Source: Aquibacillus halophilus
Lineage (GTDB): Bacteria; Bacillota; Bacilli; Bacillales; Amphibacillaceae
Assembly: GCF_009649745.1 (NCBI RefSeq)
Contig: NZ_WJNG01000016.1
Location: 46,285-110,284 of the forward strand
DNA: 64,000 nucleotides
Direction of reading: 5' to 3'
Below the pieces are notes generated by a model. That model saw only the letters and a program-made list of their open reading frames with translations. It made no database searches and was not told where the DNA came from. Both the position numbers and the translations under genes were made by a program. Positions 23,938 through 33,225 of the stretch are shown here, piece by piece; positions within the stretch are counted from its first letter, which is position 1, and each line of letters begins with the position of its first letter.

Positions 23938-24147
23938 CTAACTTTCATCAAAAAATTCATTGAATAATCGTTGTTCCGTATCATCAGTAACGTTGTCAGT
24001 TGCATAGGGATTTTCGTCTTTATTTGTTTTCACATCTAAGTTGGTCTTTGCAACTATTCGTGGACTATTGGAAGGTTCCACAATTATTCGATCGTCTAAA
24101 GAATCGAAATCGGGCATGTCATTTTTTCTGTTTTCATTTTTCTCCAT
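23938..24147 (-). CDS. Small acidic hypothetical protein
   Basis: 69 residues, rich in Asp, Asn and Glu, no cysteine or membrane helix. GTGGAGGAAT sits 8 bp before ATG 24147, supporting expression. It is followed by another small charged ORF. Family unknown. Confidence 0.55.
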   Translation of the reverse strand: MEKNENRKNDMPDFDSLDDRIIVEPSNSPRIVAKTNLDVKTNKDENPYATDNVTDDTEQRLFNEFFDES

Positions 24148-24342
24148 TTAAATTCCTCCACTTGATAATAAGATTTAGTTTGAGCTTTCTAACTAAAAAG
24201 TATTCCACTATTTCAACTGGTAATGAAAGGCTAAAGATATATACGTCTTAAGTCTTAGACATAATTACTCCTGGAGTACGTTTTGAAAGGTTAATTATTC
24301 CTCTATGATAGGAATATAAAGAAGTGATTTGGAGGAGTTAAA

Positions 24343-25077
24343 ATGAAAAAGCAATTATTGTTAGGTTGTATCGTAGGATTTGGATTGTTAACAGTAGTGG
24401 GTTGTGGTTCTTTGAATCCAATTAACGCTGTTGTTGGTGACATAGAAAAAGACGAGATTGTTGTCAAAAAAGATCAAGCCACTGAACTTGAAATGGAATT
24501 AGATTTAGGTGCAGGTGAAATGCATGTTACAGGTGGTGCAAATGATTGGATCACAGGTGAAATTGAATACAATAGTAGTAAGTTAAAGCCAAAGGTTTCC
24601 TATGATTTGGATGGTAAAACGGGTAAAGCTTCTATTAAACAAAAGAAAAATGTAAATCTAAACGTAGAATTTGGAGAACACAAGAACAGATGGTATCTTC
24701 AGTTAACAGATGATATCCCAATGGATTTACAAGTAGATGTAGGTGCTTCAGATACAAAATTGGACTTAAGAGGTATTCAGTTAACAGAACTTAATTTAGA
24801 TGCAGGAGTAGGGGACATTGAGGTTGATCTAAGTGGAGATTGGCAAGAAAGTTTCGACGCTACTATTCATACTGGTATAGGAGAAACAACCGTTATTCTT
24901 CCAAAAGATGTTGGCGTAAAGGTTGTGTCTGAAAAAGGCATAGGGACAGCTGATTTTACAGGATTCATTTCTCAAGGTGATAACGTCTATGTGAATGAAG
25001 CTTATGAAACAGCAGATGTTGTCATTATGGTCGAAGCAGAAATGGGTATTGGAGAAGCTAATTTCAAGTTGAAATGA
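24343..25077 (+). CDS. Toast-rack (LiaF/DUF4097-like) lipoprotein
   Basis: About 244 residues. Signal peptide with lipobox VVGC near residue 21, so membrane-anchored outside. The mature part is a repeated beta-structure: LDLGAGEMHVTGG, LQVDVGASDTKLDL, LNLDAGVGDIEVDL, IHTGIGETTVIL, EKGIGTADFTGF, spaced every ~25-30 residues. That ladder is typical of toast-rack domains seen in LiaF-like cell-envelope stress proteins. Role unknown. GGAGG precedes the ATG. Confidence 0.8.
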   Translation: MKKQLLLGCIVGFGLLTVVGCGSLNPINAVVGDIEKDEIVVKKDQATELEMELDLGAGEMHVTGGANDWITGEIEYNSSKLKPKVSYDLDGKTGKASIKQKKNVNLNVEFGEHKNRWYLQLTDDIPMDLQVDVGASDTKLDLRGIQLTELNLDAGVGDIEVDLSGDWQESFDATIHTGIGETTVILPKDVGVKVVSEKGIGTADFTGFISQGDNVYVNEAYETADVVIMVEAEMGIGEANFKLK

Positions 25078-25093
25078 TATTGGTCTTAAAAAT

Positions 25094-25130
25094 TTAGGCC
25101 AGACCACCACTCATTGGAGGTCTGACCTAA
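25094..25130 (+). terminator. Intrinsic hairpin
   Basis: TTAGGCCAGACC/GGTCTGACCTAA, related in sequence to the hairpin at 1530. Confidence 0.65.
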
Positions 25131-25247
25131 GTGCGTTCTTATATAGATGTAAATTAATTACATTTTAACTGTAAAAATAACCGAATATTCTAACATATAT
25201 GATAAAATGAATAGGGTTATAACATTAAAATTTAAGGGGAGATGCAC

Positions 25248-25862
25248 ATGCTTAAGAAGTTTGCTTCCGATGCTTTAGGACTTTCCGATATTGGCAAAAT
25301 TATTGAACCTGTCGACTTTGATAAAACAGATGCAGATGATTACGTAAGACATGAAGATAACGAAAAGATCTATTTTTTAATTAAGACAAAAGCAGATGAG
25401 TACTGTTTTACTAACTTAGCTTTTGTCCATGTGGATGGAGAAAATGCGATTTCTTCTAAGCGTACACTAAAGCGTTACCCGTATTCACAGCACAAGATTT
25501 CTAACGTTCTTTTAGAAACAGCAGGTAAAGTGGATTTAGATATTGAAATCAAATTTTCACTTGGAAACGAAGGCTTTAGTATCGATGTTGATAAGAAACA
25601 GATAGAAAAATTAAATGATCTTTATAAGGCGTTAGTCTTTATTTCTGAAATTACCCACGAAAATAATGTGATGCTAGAAATGGCTGGGCAAAGTCTGGAT
25701 AAGGCTGTCACAGTTTTACAGAACTCTAGAACGAGTGAAACCCAACTGGCAGATCAATACAAACAATTAACAGAGTATGGATTTTCATGGTTGAAATCAG
25801 TTCGGGAGCAATACCATAAAAAGGATTTTGGAGATGTTTTTGAGAAATATATTAATAATTAA
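25248..25862 (+). CDS. PH-domain protein (YvbH-like)
   Basis: About 204 residues, equal to the B. subtilis YvbH length. Residues 1-125 form a bacterial PH domain (KIYFLIKTKADEYCFTNLAFVHVDGENAISSKRTLKRYPYS is the characteristic stretch), followed by a helical YvbH oligomerisation region. Function is unproven; such PH domains assemble into rings. ATG 25248 is 6 bp from AAGGGGAG; ATG 25242 abuts it. It ends at a 46-bp perfect palindrome. Confidence 0.85.
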   Translation: MLKKFASDALGLSDIGKIIEPVDFDKTDADDYVRHEDNEKIYFLIKTKADEYCFTNLAFVHVDGENAISSKRTLKRYPYSQHKISNVLLETAGKVDLDIEIKFSLGNEGFSIDVDKKQIEKLNDLYKALVFISEITHENNVMLEMAGQSLDKAVTVLQNSRTSETQLADQYKQLTEYGFSWLKSVREQYHKKDFGDVFEKYINN

Positions 25863-25906
25863 CGAAATACTACCGAGTGGAATATTCCACTCGGTAGTAT
25901 TTCGTT
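25861..25906. terminator. 46-bp perfect palindrome terminator
   Basis: Two 23-bp arms starting AACGAAATACTACCGAGTGG are exactly complementary and overlap the stop codon of the PH-domain gene. Downstream Ts are few, but the stem is very strong. Confidence 0.75.
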
Positions 25907-26067
25907 AAAGGCTTCCAATGACACTTAGAGAGCTCCTTTCGAACTTCTTGCTTCTAGTATTTGTTTTTGTACTCCACCCAAACTTGCTAAACAGATTACT
26001 TAGAGATTGTGGATGTTTTGGGTATAATGAAAAATGAAAACACCTATGAAGGAGCATTATTTATAAT

Positions 26068-26334
26068 ATGGTAGAAAAAACGTTTAAAGTTATTGATCCA
26101 TTAGGCATTCATGCTAGACCTGCAACAGTCTTAATTCAACAAGCAAATAGGTTTAATTCCGAAATTAAATTAGAATATGGTAAAAAGGTAGCCAACTTAA
26201 AATCAATTATGGGTGTCATGTCCCTAGCAATAGAACATGGTGCTTCCTTTAAACTTAGCGTTAATGGTCATGATGAGGAAGAGGCATTAAACAATTTAGT
26301 AGACTTTTTACATACACAAGGATTAGCAGAATAA
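26068..26334 (+). CDS. ptsH: Phosphocarrier protein HPr
   Basis: 88 residues, exactly HPr size. GIHARPAT places the phosphorylatable His at 15, and NLKSIMGVMSL places the regulatory Ser at 46. His-15 distinguishes it from Crh, which has Gln there. HPr transfers phosphate from enzyme I to sugar permeases, and Ser-46-P acts with CcpA. ptsI is not adjacent, unusual for the main ptsH, so this may be an extra copy. AGGAG lies 13 bp upstream. It links functionally to the cre-like sites of the sugar locus at 44.7 kb. Confidence 0.9.
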   Translation: MVEKTFKVIDPLGIHARPATVLIQQANRFNSEIKLEYGKKVANLKSIMGVMSLAIEHGASFKLSVNGHDEEEALNNLVDFLHTQGLAE

Positions 26335-26350
26335 TTAATGTGTGGACAAA

Positions 26351-26399
26351 AATAACAAAGTGCCTTCGTAGTTAACTACAAAGGCACTTTGTTATTTTT
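26351..26399. terminator. Strong bidirectional terminator
   Basis: AATAACAAAGTGCCTT and AAGGCACTTTGTTATT with an inner GTAG/CTAC, followed by a T-run; between convergent ptsH and guaC. Confidence 0.88.
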
Positions 26400-26416
26400 A
26401 TTAACTTTATAATTTC

Positions 26417-27400
26417 CTAATATACCTTGTCCCCGTTAAAAATTGAATTCTTAACAATGACATAATCAACCGTGCGGATTGCTTCAAGCTTGTCTCCGCC
26501 AGCATAAGAAATGGCAGATTGAAGATCCTGTTCCATCTCTATCAGGGTTTCTTTTAAAGATCCTTTATGCTCGACAAACATTTTCTTACCTTCTACATTT
26601 TTCTTTTCACCTTTTTGATACTCTGAAGCCGAACCAAAATACTCTTTAAAAAGCTTTCCATCTTTCTCAAAGGTTTCCCCAGGAGATTCTTCATGACCAG
26701 CAAATAGTGACCCGATCATAACCATTGTTGCACCAAATCTTACTGATTTAGCTATATCCCCATGTGTGCGAATACCACCATCAGCAATAATTGGTTTACT
26801 TGCTGCTTTGGCACACCAACGTAGGGCTGCTAATTGCCAACCACCAGTACCAAAGCCAGTTTTTATTTTAGTGATACAAACCTTACCAGGTCCAATTCCA
26901 ACTTTTGTCGCATCGGCACCAGCATGCTCTAATTCTCTTACTGCTTCTGGAGTACCAACATTACCTGCGATAAGAAAGCTTAGAGGTAAGTGTTTCTTAA
27001 TGTGCTTGATCATTTCAATCACTGCATTGGAATGGCCATGAGCAATGTCAATCGTGATGTATTCAGGTGAAAGGTGTAACTCCGCCAATTGTTCTATGAA
27101 TTTATACTCTTCTTCTTTCACTCCGACACTAATCGATGAGATTAATCCGCGTGATTTCATATCTTGAATAAATGTAATTCTTTTTTCAGGTTGAAAGCGA
27201 TGCATTACATAAAAATAATTATTTTCAGCTAAATATAATGCGATTTTTTCATCTATAATCGTTTGCATATTTGCAGGAACAACAGGTAGTTTAAATGAAT
27301 GTCCACCTAACCTTACAGTTGTATCACACTCTGAACGGCTGTTTACTACACATTTTGCAGGAATCAATTGAATATCTTCGTAATCAAATGCATTTTCCAT
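26417..27400 (-). CDS. guaC: GMP reductase
   Basis: About 327 residues, matching B. subtilis GuaC. IMPDH/GMPR TIM barrel: [13 protein letters not shown] at the start, [12 protein letters not shown] with the catalytic Cys, [14 protein letters not shown], and [13 protein letters not shown]; no CBS domains. The insertion [13 protein letters not shown] is the GMPR-type flap. It converts GMP to IMP with NADPH. ATG 27400 is preceded by AGGAGTG; the longer GTG start at 27409 overlaps it. A clear sigma-A promoter and one PurBox-like half-site lie upstream. Confidence 0.95.
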   Translation of the reverse strand: MENAFDYEDIQLIPAKCVVNSRSECDTTVRLGGHSFKLPVVPANMQTIIDEKIALYLAENNYFYVMHRFQPEKRITFIQDMKSRGLISSISVGVKEEEYKFIEQLAELHLSPEYITIDIAHGHSNAVIEMIKHIKKHLPLSFLIAGNVGTPEAVRELEHAGADATKVGIGPGKVCITKIKTGFGTGGWQLAALRWCAKAASKPIIADGGIRTHGDIAKSVRFGATMVMIGSLFAGHEESPGETFEKDGKLFKEYFGSASEYQKGEKKNVEGKKMFVEHKGSLKETLIEMEQDLQSAISYAGGDKLEAIRTVDYVIVKNSIFNGDKVY

Positions 27401-27445
27401 TATATACACTCCTAAACACGAATAATAAAAGTTGGGTTAAATATA

Positions 27446-27492
27446 ATTGTTCGTCCATTTGATAATTTACAGTATTTTTTGCAATATGTCAA
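27446..27492 (-). promoter_or_regulatory. guaC promoter with PurBox-like half-site
   Basis: Minus strand: TTGACA (27487-27492), 17 bp, TAAATT (27464-27469). CGAACAAT (27446-27453) just downstream matches the core of the PurR box (CGAACWWT). A second inverted box is not obvious, so PurR control is suggestive only. Confidence 0.6.
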
Positions 27493-27551
27493 AGGTTTTT
27501 GTGTTGTGGGGGGACTATGATTGTTCCAATTGTATGTAGTGACTGAAAAAT

Positions 27552-27600
27552 AAAAGCCCTGAATTAGAATGTACTAAGGACATTCTAATTCAGGGCTTTT
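27552..27600. terminator. Strong hairpin terminator
   Basis: AAAAGCCCTGAATTAGAATG pairs with CATTCTAATTCAGGGCTTTT. It lies upstream of guaC and downstream of the ABC transporter operon, which ends at 27712. Confidence 0.8.
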
Positions 27601-27711
27601 GAGTTCAAAAAACAAGTTGATAACAATCCCCTCGATTCAAACAAAGAGAAAAGTAAGTTATGGAGAGAGATGTTGTCAACAGAGATTGCTCAATCAGATT
27701 CCCTACTACTT

Positions 27712-28863
27712 TTATTCATATTCCCCAATAATTTCAACGACTTCTTCGACTAAGGAGGTATCTAAAACTTTATCAAAATCAAGTTCCTCAGTAATTGCTC
27801 CATTTTCTTTATAGAATTCATATTGATTTTTAATATCGTCGGTAAACATTTCACCGTTTGGATTTAATCCAGTTACACCAATACTTTTCCATACTTCTGG
27901 ATCCTTTGTTGCAGTATGCATTGTCATGATATCTATGATCTCATCTTTATTGCCTGTTTCTTTGACAAATGCATCATTATAATCACGGACACCTTTTAGA
28001 TAAGCTGCCATGAAGCGTTTAGCGACTTCTCTTTTTTCCCCTAGGAATTTTGGAGATCCAAGTACCATTGCAATCTGTGCATTTGGTGCAAAATCAGTTG
28101 CATCACCAAAGCGAACGTGAATATCATTTGAGATTCCTTGGGCAATCAATGGCTCAATTTGTAATGCAGCATCAATCTGGTTATTACCTAAAGCTGACAT
28201 CATATTACCGAAATCTGACAATAATACAAACTCTACATCATCTCTTGTTAACCCAGCGTGCTCTAACATCAATTGATAAATATAGTCATCTACAGCATTT
28301 TTGGTAGAAACAGCAACCTTCTTACCTTTAAGATCTTCGTAGCTTGTAATTTCATCCTGTAAATCTTTTCTTAATACAAAGGTGAAATAAGAACTGCCCT
28401 CAACATTATGTCCTTTATCAGCGATAAATCGAACATCTATGCCCTGTGCAATTGCGTTGAAGAACGATGCGGAGGAAATACCACCTGCAACATCTACCTC
28501 TCCTGCAGCAACTGCGGGTAACATTTCATCACTGTTACCAAAAGTAGCAAATTCTATTTCGATGTTATAGTCCTCAAAATAGCCTTTTTCCTTTGCTATA
28601 TAAAATCCAGCACCTGATGCTGATCCATCCTCAGCAATAACAACTTTGGCCGTTTCTTCCAAAGGTGCTAATGGATCCTCCTCTGAACTGGAACTGTCCT
28701 CCGTTTCGTCAGTTTCAGAACTTTGCTCCTCTGGTTCTTCAGTGGAGGTATCACCAGTATCAGGCTCTTCTTGTTCCGTGGTGGTGTTAGAGCTACAAGC
28801 AGTTAATGCTAATAGTAAAACAAGAAACGGAATGGTTAACCACTTCATTACATTATTTTTCAT
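27712..28863 (-). CDS. ABC transporter substrate-binding lipoprotein (NMT1/THI5-like)
   Basis: About 383 residues. Signal peptide with lipobox LTAC near residue 23, then an unusually long acidic Ser/Thr linker (about 26-65). The binding domain has GAGFYIAKEKGYFEDYNIEIE, VAAGEVDVAGG, DLKGKKVAVSTK and QIDAALQIEPLI, typical of the NMT1/SsuA/TauA/thiamine-pyrimidine-precursor group. Ligand (aliphatic sulfonate, nitrate, pyrimidine or riboflavin-type) cannot be fixed. It is third in an operon after permease and ATPase with a 199-bp gap. AGGGGAG precedes the ATG. Confidence 0.85.
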   Translation of the reverse strand: MKNNVMKWLTIPFLVLLLALTACSSNTTTEQEEPDTGDTSTEEPEEQSSETDETEDSSSSEEDPLAPLEETAKVVIAEDGSASGAGFYIAKEKGYFEDYNIEIEFATFGNSDEMLPAVAAGEVDVAGGISSASFFNAIAQGIDVRFIADKGHNVEGSSYFTFVLRKDLQDEITSYEDLKGKKVAVSTKNAVDDYIYQLMLEHAGLTRDDVEFVLLSDFGNMMSALGNNQIDAALQIEPLIAQGISNDIHVRFGDATDFAPNAQIAMVLGSPKFLGEKREVAKRFMAAYLKGVRDYNDAFVKETGNKDEIIDIMTMHTATKDPEVWKSIGVTGLNPNGEMFTDDIKNQYEFYKENGAITEELDFDKVLDTSLVEEVVEIIGEYE

Positions 28864-29062
28864 TTTTCAATCTCCCCTTCATAAATGTATATATCTATTT
28901 AAATAGATTCACGTATTAACTCGCTTTTCGAAGTAGTAGGATTCCCCCTTTCAGAAGTATTAGGTTAAAATTAGAACAAATTGGCAGGAGTACTAGCCAA
29001 ATAACAATTCGTTTAACTTTCATTTTTGGGTATAAATCTTCCGCTGATTGTAGTTTCACTCT

Positions 29063-29845
29063 TTATTGTGTACGTGAACCTTGAACTTCTGTTTGGAGAT
29101 GCTGCCATATATCAACAAACTCTTTGGCCATTTCTTCATTGGAACGAACATCCTCCATCGTTCGGGGGCGAGGCAAATTAATCTTTTTCTCTTTGATTAT
29201 TTGCCCAGGTTGGGCACTCATCAATAGTATTCGATCACTTAAGAGCATAGCTTCATCGATGCTATGTGTAATAAATAACACTGTTTTTTTCGTTTCTTGC
29301 CATATATTTAATAGTTCCTCTTGGAGGATAAATTTGTTCTGTTCATCTAGAGCGGCAAATGGTTCATCCATCAACAATATTTCTGGGTCATTAGCAAAAG
29401 CTCTTGCGATACTTACCCGCTGTTTCATCCCCCCAGACAGTTCTTTGGGATAGAGATTGGCGAAGTTCTCCAAGCCAACCTTTTTCAAATAGTATGCCGT
29501 ACGCTCTTTGATCACTCTAGTTGGCAAGTGTCTCATCCTTAAACCAAAAGCTACATTATCCTTCACTGTCATCCACGGAATCACACCCCGTTCTTGAAAG
29601 ACCATTGATTGCAAAGGATTGTCTGCATTCTCCTGATTGATTTGGAAATTGCCGGTGCTAGGTGTTTCGAGTCCAGCAAGAATTCTCAGTAATGTCGTTT
29701 TTCCGCAGCCACTAGGACCGAGAAGACAGACGAATTCTCCCTCATCTATGGTTAAAGAAATGTTTTTGATCGCTTCTACGCTTTCGTTTCGTTTAAAAAA
29801 TACTTTCGTTAATTGATTTAGTTCAATTTTTGCTTGACTGGTCAA
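29063..29845 (-). CDS. ABC transporter ATP-binding protein (SsuB/TauB/ThiZ type)
   Basis: About 260 residues. Walker A GPSGCGKTTL, Q-loop in MVFQERGVIPW, signature LSGGMKQRVSIARA, Walker B ILLMDEPFAALDEQ, His-switch in FITHSIDEA. Sequence resembles nitrate/sulfonate/taurine importers. TTG 29845 is the start: AGGGAG is 9 bp upstream and no closer ATG fits the N-terminus. It follows the permease after 28 bp and precedes the binding-protein gene. Confidence 0.92.
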   Translation of the reverse strand: MTSQAKIELNQLTKVFFKRNESVEAIKNISLTIDEGEFVCLLGPSGCGKTTLLRILAGLETPSTGNFQINQENADNPLQSMVFQERGVIPWMTVKDNVAFGLRMRHLPTRVIKERTAYYLKKVGLENFANLYPKELSGGMKQRVSIARAFANDPEILLMDEPFAALDEQNKFILQEELLNIWQETKKTVLFITHSIDEAMLLSDRILLMSAQPGQIIKEKKINLPRPRTMEDVRSNEEMAKEFVDIWQHLQTEVQGSRTQ

Positions 29846-29873
29846 ACCTAAACACTCCCTTCCTTCAGACTCA

Positions 29874-30689
29874 TTACTTCCAAGGTATTAACTTACTTTG
29901 TAGTCCACGGATTATCAGAGAAAAGAGATAACCAAAGAACGAAATCAACACGAGTCCTACATACATTTGTGGAAGTAAAAAGGCTTTATAGTTCATCCAA
30001 ATAACATAACCAATACCTGAGTTAGCACCGATCATTTCAGCTGCAACGATGGTCAATAATGCAATCGCCTGCCCCATTTGAATACCCTCTAACATAACCG
30101 GAAGCGAGCCAGGTAAGGCAATTTTAAAAAAGAAATCCTTGGCATTGGCTCCGTAATTTTTAGCTACATCAATATAGATATTATCAATATTAATAACACC
30201 CGCAGCAGTATTAATTACTACTGGGAAAAAGACACTAATCGCAATGGTTACCATTTTTGAAAACTCACCAATCCCAAATATGATTAAAATAATTGGTAAC
30301 ATGGCAAGTGTTGGTATTGGCATAAACGCCATTACTAGTGGTGAAAAGAAATGGCGAATAGGAGAATACATTCCCATAAGTAGACCGACAATAATGGCTG
30401 GTATCACTCCTAATAAGAAGCCCGCAAAGATCCGAAGTAAACTGATTTCTATATGAGTAAATATTTCACCAGATAAACCCATTTGATATAGTGTTGCTAA
30501 AATTTTGGTTGGAGGTGGAAAAAAACGAGGATCAATTAGTGCTGTTCGTGATAACAACTCCCACAACATTAATACTAGAATTGGAGATGAAATAGTAAGT
30601 AATTGCTTAAATTTGGCTTTGCGCTGACGCTTTTTAAATTCCTCTTTTTCCACCTGGACTGCATATTCAGTCAACCGCTGTTTTTCCAT
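29874..30689 (-). CDS. ABC transporter permease (SsuC/TauC type)
   Basis: About 271 residues with six membrane helices. The EAA loop, where the ATPase docks, is seen as DVAKNYGANAKDFFFKIALPGSLP near residue 185. MAFMPIPTLAMLPIILIIFGIGE is the typical helix-3/4 stretch of this group. ATG 30689 has GAGGTGG upstream; GTG-type starts to 30707 overlap it. First gene of the operon, so the promoter lies in 30690-30890. Confidence 0.9.
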   Translation of the reverse strand: MEKQRLTEYAVQVEKEEFKKRQRKAKFKQLLTISSPILVLMLWELLSRTALIDPRFFPPPTKILATLYQMGLSGEIFTHIEISLLRIFAGFLLGVIPAIIVGLLMGMYSPIRHFFSPLVMAFMPIPTLAMLPIILIIFGIGEFSKMVTIAISVFFPVVINTAAGVINIDNIYIDVAKNYGANAKDFFFKIALPGSLPVMLEGIQMGQAIALLTIVAAEMIGANSGIGYVIWMNYKAFLLPQMYVGLVLISFFGYLFSLIIRGLQSKLIPWK

Positions 30690-30892
30690 GCTGTCACCAC
30701 CTCTCACGTTGTTATACTATGCATTCGCCCAGAAAGTGTTCTTTAATAATTTTGCCTTTTTTGATGTTAATGAGTGCCCTATATCAGCTAGAGAATTCTA
30801 ATAAGCTTAGAACTAGATGAAGGAGATAAGGTCTATTTGTCGAAGTTAACCGAGTAAAGAAAATAATCGAGATGTAGCAGGGGGGAGTTCTG

Positions 30893-31258
30893 TTGAGTAA
30901 TAAACCTACTGAATTGGGTATCTTGTTAAGGGGAGAAAGGACCAATAATCGAAATGGTGAAATGGATAAAGCTAGCATTGAAAAAGTCATTCTTAATGAA
31001 ATCCCTAAAGAAGAGGTCAGTACTTGGGAATTAATAAAAAATTTGCCGACTCCCCAGAAAAAACTGCTATGGTATTTAATAATTGAGTCTAATAAAGATG
31101 GAACGACAATTTACTCTCACGACAAAAACAACCTATTATTCCTCATGGATAAGGGTTTAATAAGATTGAACACTTTTTTTAAGTCTACAACTAAAGTTAG
31201 TGTATTTGTGCTTCGGGATACTCCATATCTGATGCGAGCCCTATCCAGGAAAAGGTAA
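30893..31258 (+). CDS. Hypothetical soluble protein
   Basis: 121 residues, basic, no signal or membrane segment, a central helix (TWELIKNLPTPQKKLLWYLII). TTG 30893 has GGGGGAG 5 bp upstream. The C-terminal strand-rich part may be a small winged-helix fold (guess). I do not recognise a family. It lies between divergent transporter and dehydrogenase genes. Confidence 0.5.
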   Translation: MSNKPTELGILLRGERTNNRNGEMDKASIEKVILNEIPKEEVSTWELIKNLPTPQKKLLWYLIIESNKDGTTIYSHDKNNLLFLMDKGLIRLNTFFKSTTKVSVFVLRDTPYLMRALSRKR

Positions 31259-31368
31259 AAATTTGTGTAGATTAATACTATAATGCTAGTCTTAAAATGG
31301 CTGCAATAATAGATAGTAAACTACTAGTGCATGATTTAGTTATTCAAGAATTAAATTAGGTGGGATAC

Positions 31369-32304
31369 ATGATGGATATAAAAAATATTTTAGTAACTGG
31401 AAAACTATACAATGAGTTTAAAAAAGCGATCAATATTGATTCGCACCGACAATCATTTCGTTTTATTGATGAAGAAATCGTTTCATCAGATGATTTGAAA
31501 TGGGCGGATGCATATGTGAATTTTAAGCCAACAGCAAACTTTGAGTTTCACAATATTAAATGGGTTCATTCATTAGGAGCTGGAGTAGATAGTTTCCTCT
31601 ATGAGAAGAAGTGGAAAGATGATGTATTACTAACCAGGACAATTTGTTCATTTGGCCAACGTATTAGTCAATACTGCTTAAGCTATTACCTCAAGGATCT
31701 ACAGAAACATGATCTTTTTCAAAAACAACAAAAAGCTAATAAGTGGCAACCGATTACTCCACAACTAATTGATGGTCAAAAAACAGTAGTATACGGGACT
31801 GGAGAAATTGGTCAGGAGATTGCGAAATTATTCTCATCACTAGGCATGGAGGTCTTCGGCGTTTCATTAAGTGGAAGAAACAAACCTTATTTTAGTAAAG
31901 TTTATTCTACTACCACTGAATTTGACCTGTTTAGTGAGACAGATTTATTAATTAACACACTGCCATTAACAGAAAGCACGGATGGGCTGTTTGGAAAAAA
32001 AATCTTTGATCAATTAAATAATGCTGTTTTTATAAATGTTGGTAGAGGAGCTTCATTGATTGAATCTGATTTACTTAACTCCTTAGAGAAACAAAATATA
32101 AGATTGGCAGTTTTGGATGTCTTCAAAGAGGAACCCCTGCCCAAAGATAACCTGTTATGGCAACACAATAATGTAGTGATAACACCTCATATTTCAGCAG
32201 TTACAACAGTTGAAGAGGCTGTCAGTTGTTTTTTAGATACTCTTGATAGAATTGAAAAAAATAGTGAATTGAAAAATGATGTGGATCCTTTGAGAGGATA
32301 TTAA
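31369..32304 (+). CDS. D-2-hydroxyacid dehydrogenase, NAD-binding
   Basis: About 311 residues. NAD-binding loop VYGTGEIGQEIAKLF (GxGxxG), substrate-binding arginine in NVGRGASLIE, Glu in FKEEPLP, and the catalytic His in VVITPHISA. The middle region LINTLPLTESTDGLF is typical of GhrA/YoaD-like phosphoglycerate-dehydrogenase superfamily members. The substrate (glyoxylate, hydroxypyruvate or another 2-oxoacid) is open. ATG 31369 with AGGTGG 5 bp upstream is preferred over GTG 31360. Ends before a hairpin. Confidence 0.9.
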   Translation: MMDIKNILVTGKLYNEFKKAINIDSHRQSFRFIDEEIVSSDDLKWADAYVNFKPTANFEFHNIKWVHSLGAGVDSFLYEKKWKDDVLLTRTICSFGQRISQYCLSYYLKDLQKHDLFQKQQKANKWQPITPQLIDGQKTVVYGTGEIGQEIAKLFSSLGMEVFGVSLSGRNKPYFSKVYSTTTEFDLFSETDLLINTLPLTESTDGLFGKKIFDQLNNAVFINVGRGASLIESDLLNSLEKQNIRLAVLDVFKEEPLPKDNLLWQHNNVVITPHISAVTTVEEAVSCFLDTLDRIEKNSELKNDVDPLRGY

Positions 32305-32312
32305 ACGGAAAA

Positions 32313-32357
32313 GGTGCTAGCCTTCCTATGAATGATTATCCATATTGGTCTAGCACC
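32313..32357 (+). terminator. Hairpin after the dehydrogenase gene
   Basis: GGTGCTAG/CTAGCACC, with a long loop and a downstream CCTTTTCGTTTT; probable terminator. Confidence 0.55.
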
Positions 32358-32416
32358 CGTTATTTCCTTTTCGTTTTGTAAACTTTGTTAAGTTCAACTT
32401 TGAGTTTTGCCGAGCA

Positions 32417-32521
32417 TGTAACCTTAAGTAGGAGTTCCAGTAAGGGGATTCGCCATTAATAGATGGAATCGTTAATGGGCCAAATCCTTGAAGGTCGCTG
32501 GGCATGTACTTGAAATTTACA
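32417..32521. ncRNA. Possible structured RNA or MITE-like palindrome
   Basis: In the 580-bp gap 32305-32886 a nested fold stands out: TGTAA/TTACA, TTAAGTA/TACTTGAA, CCAG/CTGG, AAGG-ATT/AATCCTT and CCATTAA/TTAATGG, all collinear around a 12-nt loop. Nothing else supported occupies this gap. It could be a structured RNA or a small inverted-repeat element. Confidence 0.35.
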
Positions 32522-32886
32522 ATCGTCAATTCACCAACTTATTGATTTTCTTATTTCTAAGGTTTATCTGCTTACATTAGCATTTATGGCAATACTCCTT
32601 CAGTATAGGGACTGAAATTTACATATATTAGAAAAAACATCCATTTATGGTTATTTTCAATAGAAAGGAATTAAAATCCTTTTATATTTTGAAGTCAACA
32701 CACTCGTTATACCAACAATCTAAATAGCAAATAAATGGAATCAAGTTATATTAAAAAATTAGAACAATTTTTAAAAAAGGTTAAGATTGAGAAACATTAT
32801 ATTTATGAACATCTATAAAACATTATTTTTTTCTTGTATATTTGTTAATTTAAGGCAAAAAATATGGTCAAAAGGAGGTCTTGACC

Positions 32887-33069
32887 ATGGATGCTAAAAG
32901 AGCACAAGAGATTGCTTCTTCACCAGCAATGGCTAATGTAACTTATAATGGTGGGAAAATGTATATTGAGCATGTCGATCAAGAAACTGGAAATGCAACT
33001 GTCCATCCACTTGATAATCCAGAAATGAAGCAAAGTATTTCAGTTAACAACCTGATGGAAGAACAATAA
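32887..33069 (+). CDS. sspH: Small acid-soluble spore protein, H-type
   Basis: 60 residues. MDAKRAQEIASSPAMANVTYNG, then MYIEHVDQETGNATVHPLD is the classical SspH sequence. H-type SASPs are made in the forespore and packed in the spore core; they belong to the minor SASP group. ATG 32887 is chosen because GGAGG lies 8 bp upstream. It marks the organism as spore-forming. A sigma-G promoter was not identified with confidence. Confidence 0.95.
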   Translation: MDAKRAQEIASSPAMANVTYNGGKMYIEHVDQETGNATVHPLDNPEMKQSISVNNLMEEQ

Positions 33070-33070
33070 T

Positions 33071-33120
33071 TTAACCATTAAGAAACACCGCCACAACAAG
33101 CGGTGTTTCTTAATGGCTAA
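33071..33120. terminator. Terminator of sspH
   Basis: CCATTAAGAAACACCGC/GCGGTGTTTCTTAATGG, 17-bp arms around an 8-nt loop. Confidence 0.85.
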
Positions 33121-33225
33121 ATTATTTACATGAGCTAAAAGTTTTTACGATTTTTTAAAATGGAATTGGACTTCTAAATTTAAGTAAAAGTCGAATATGA
33201 AATTATTAGCTTTAAATTTTGTTTA

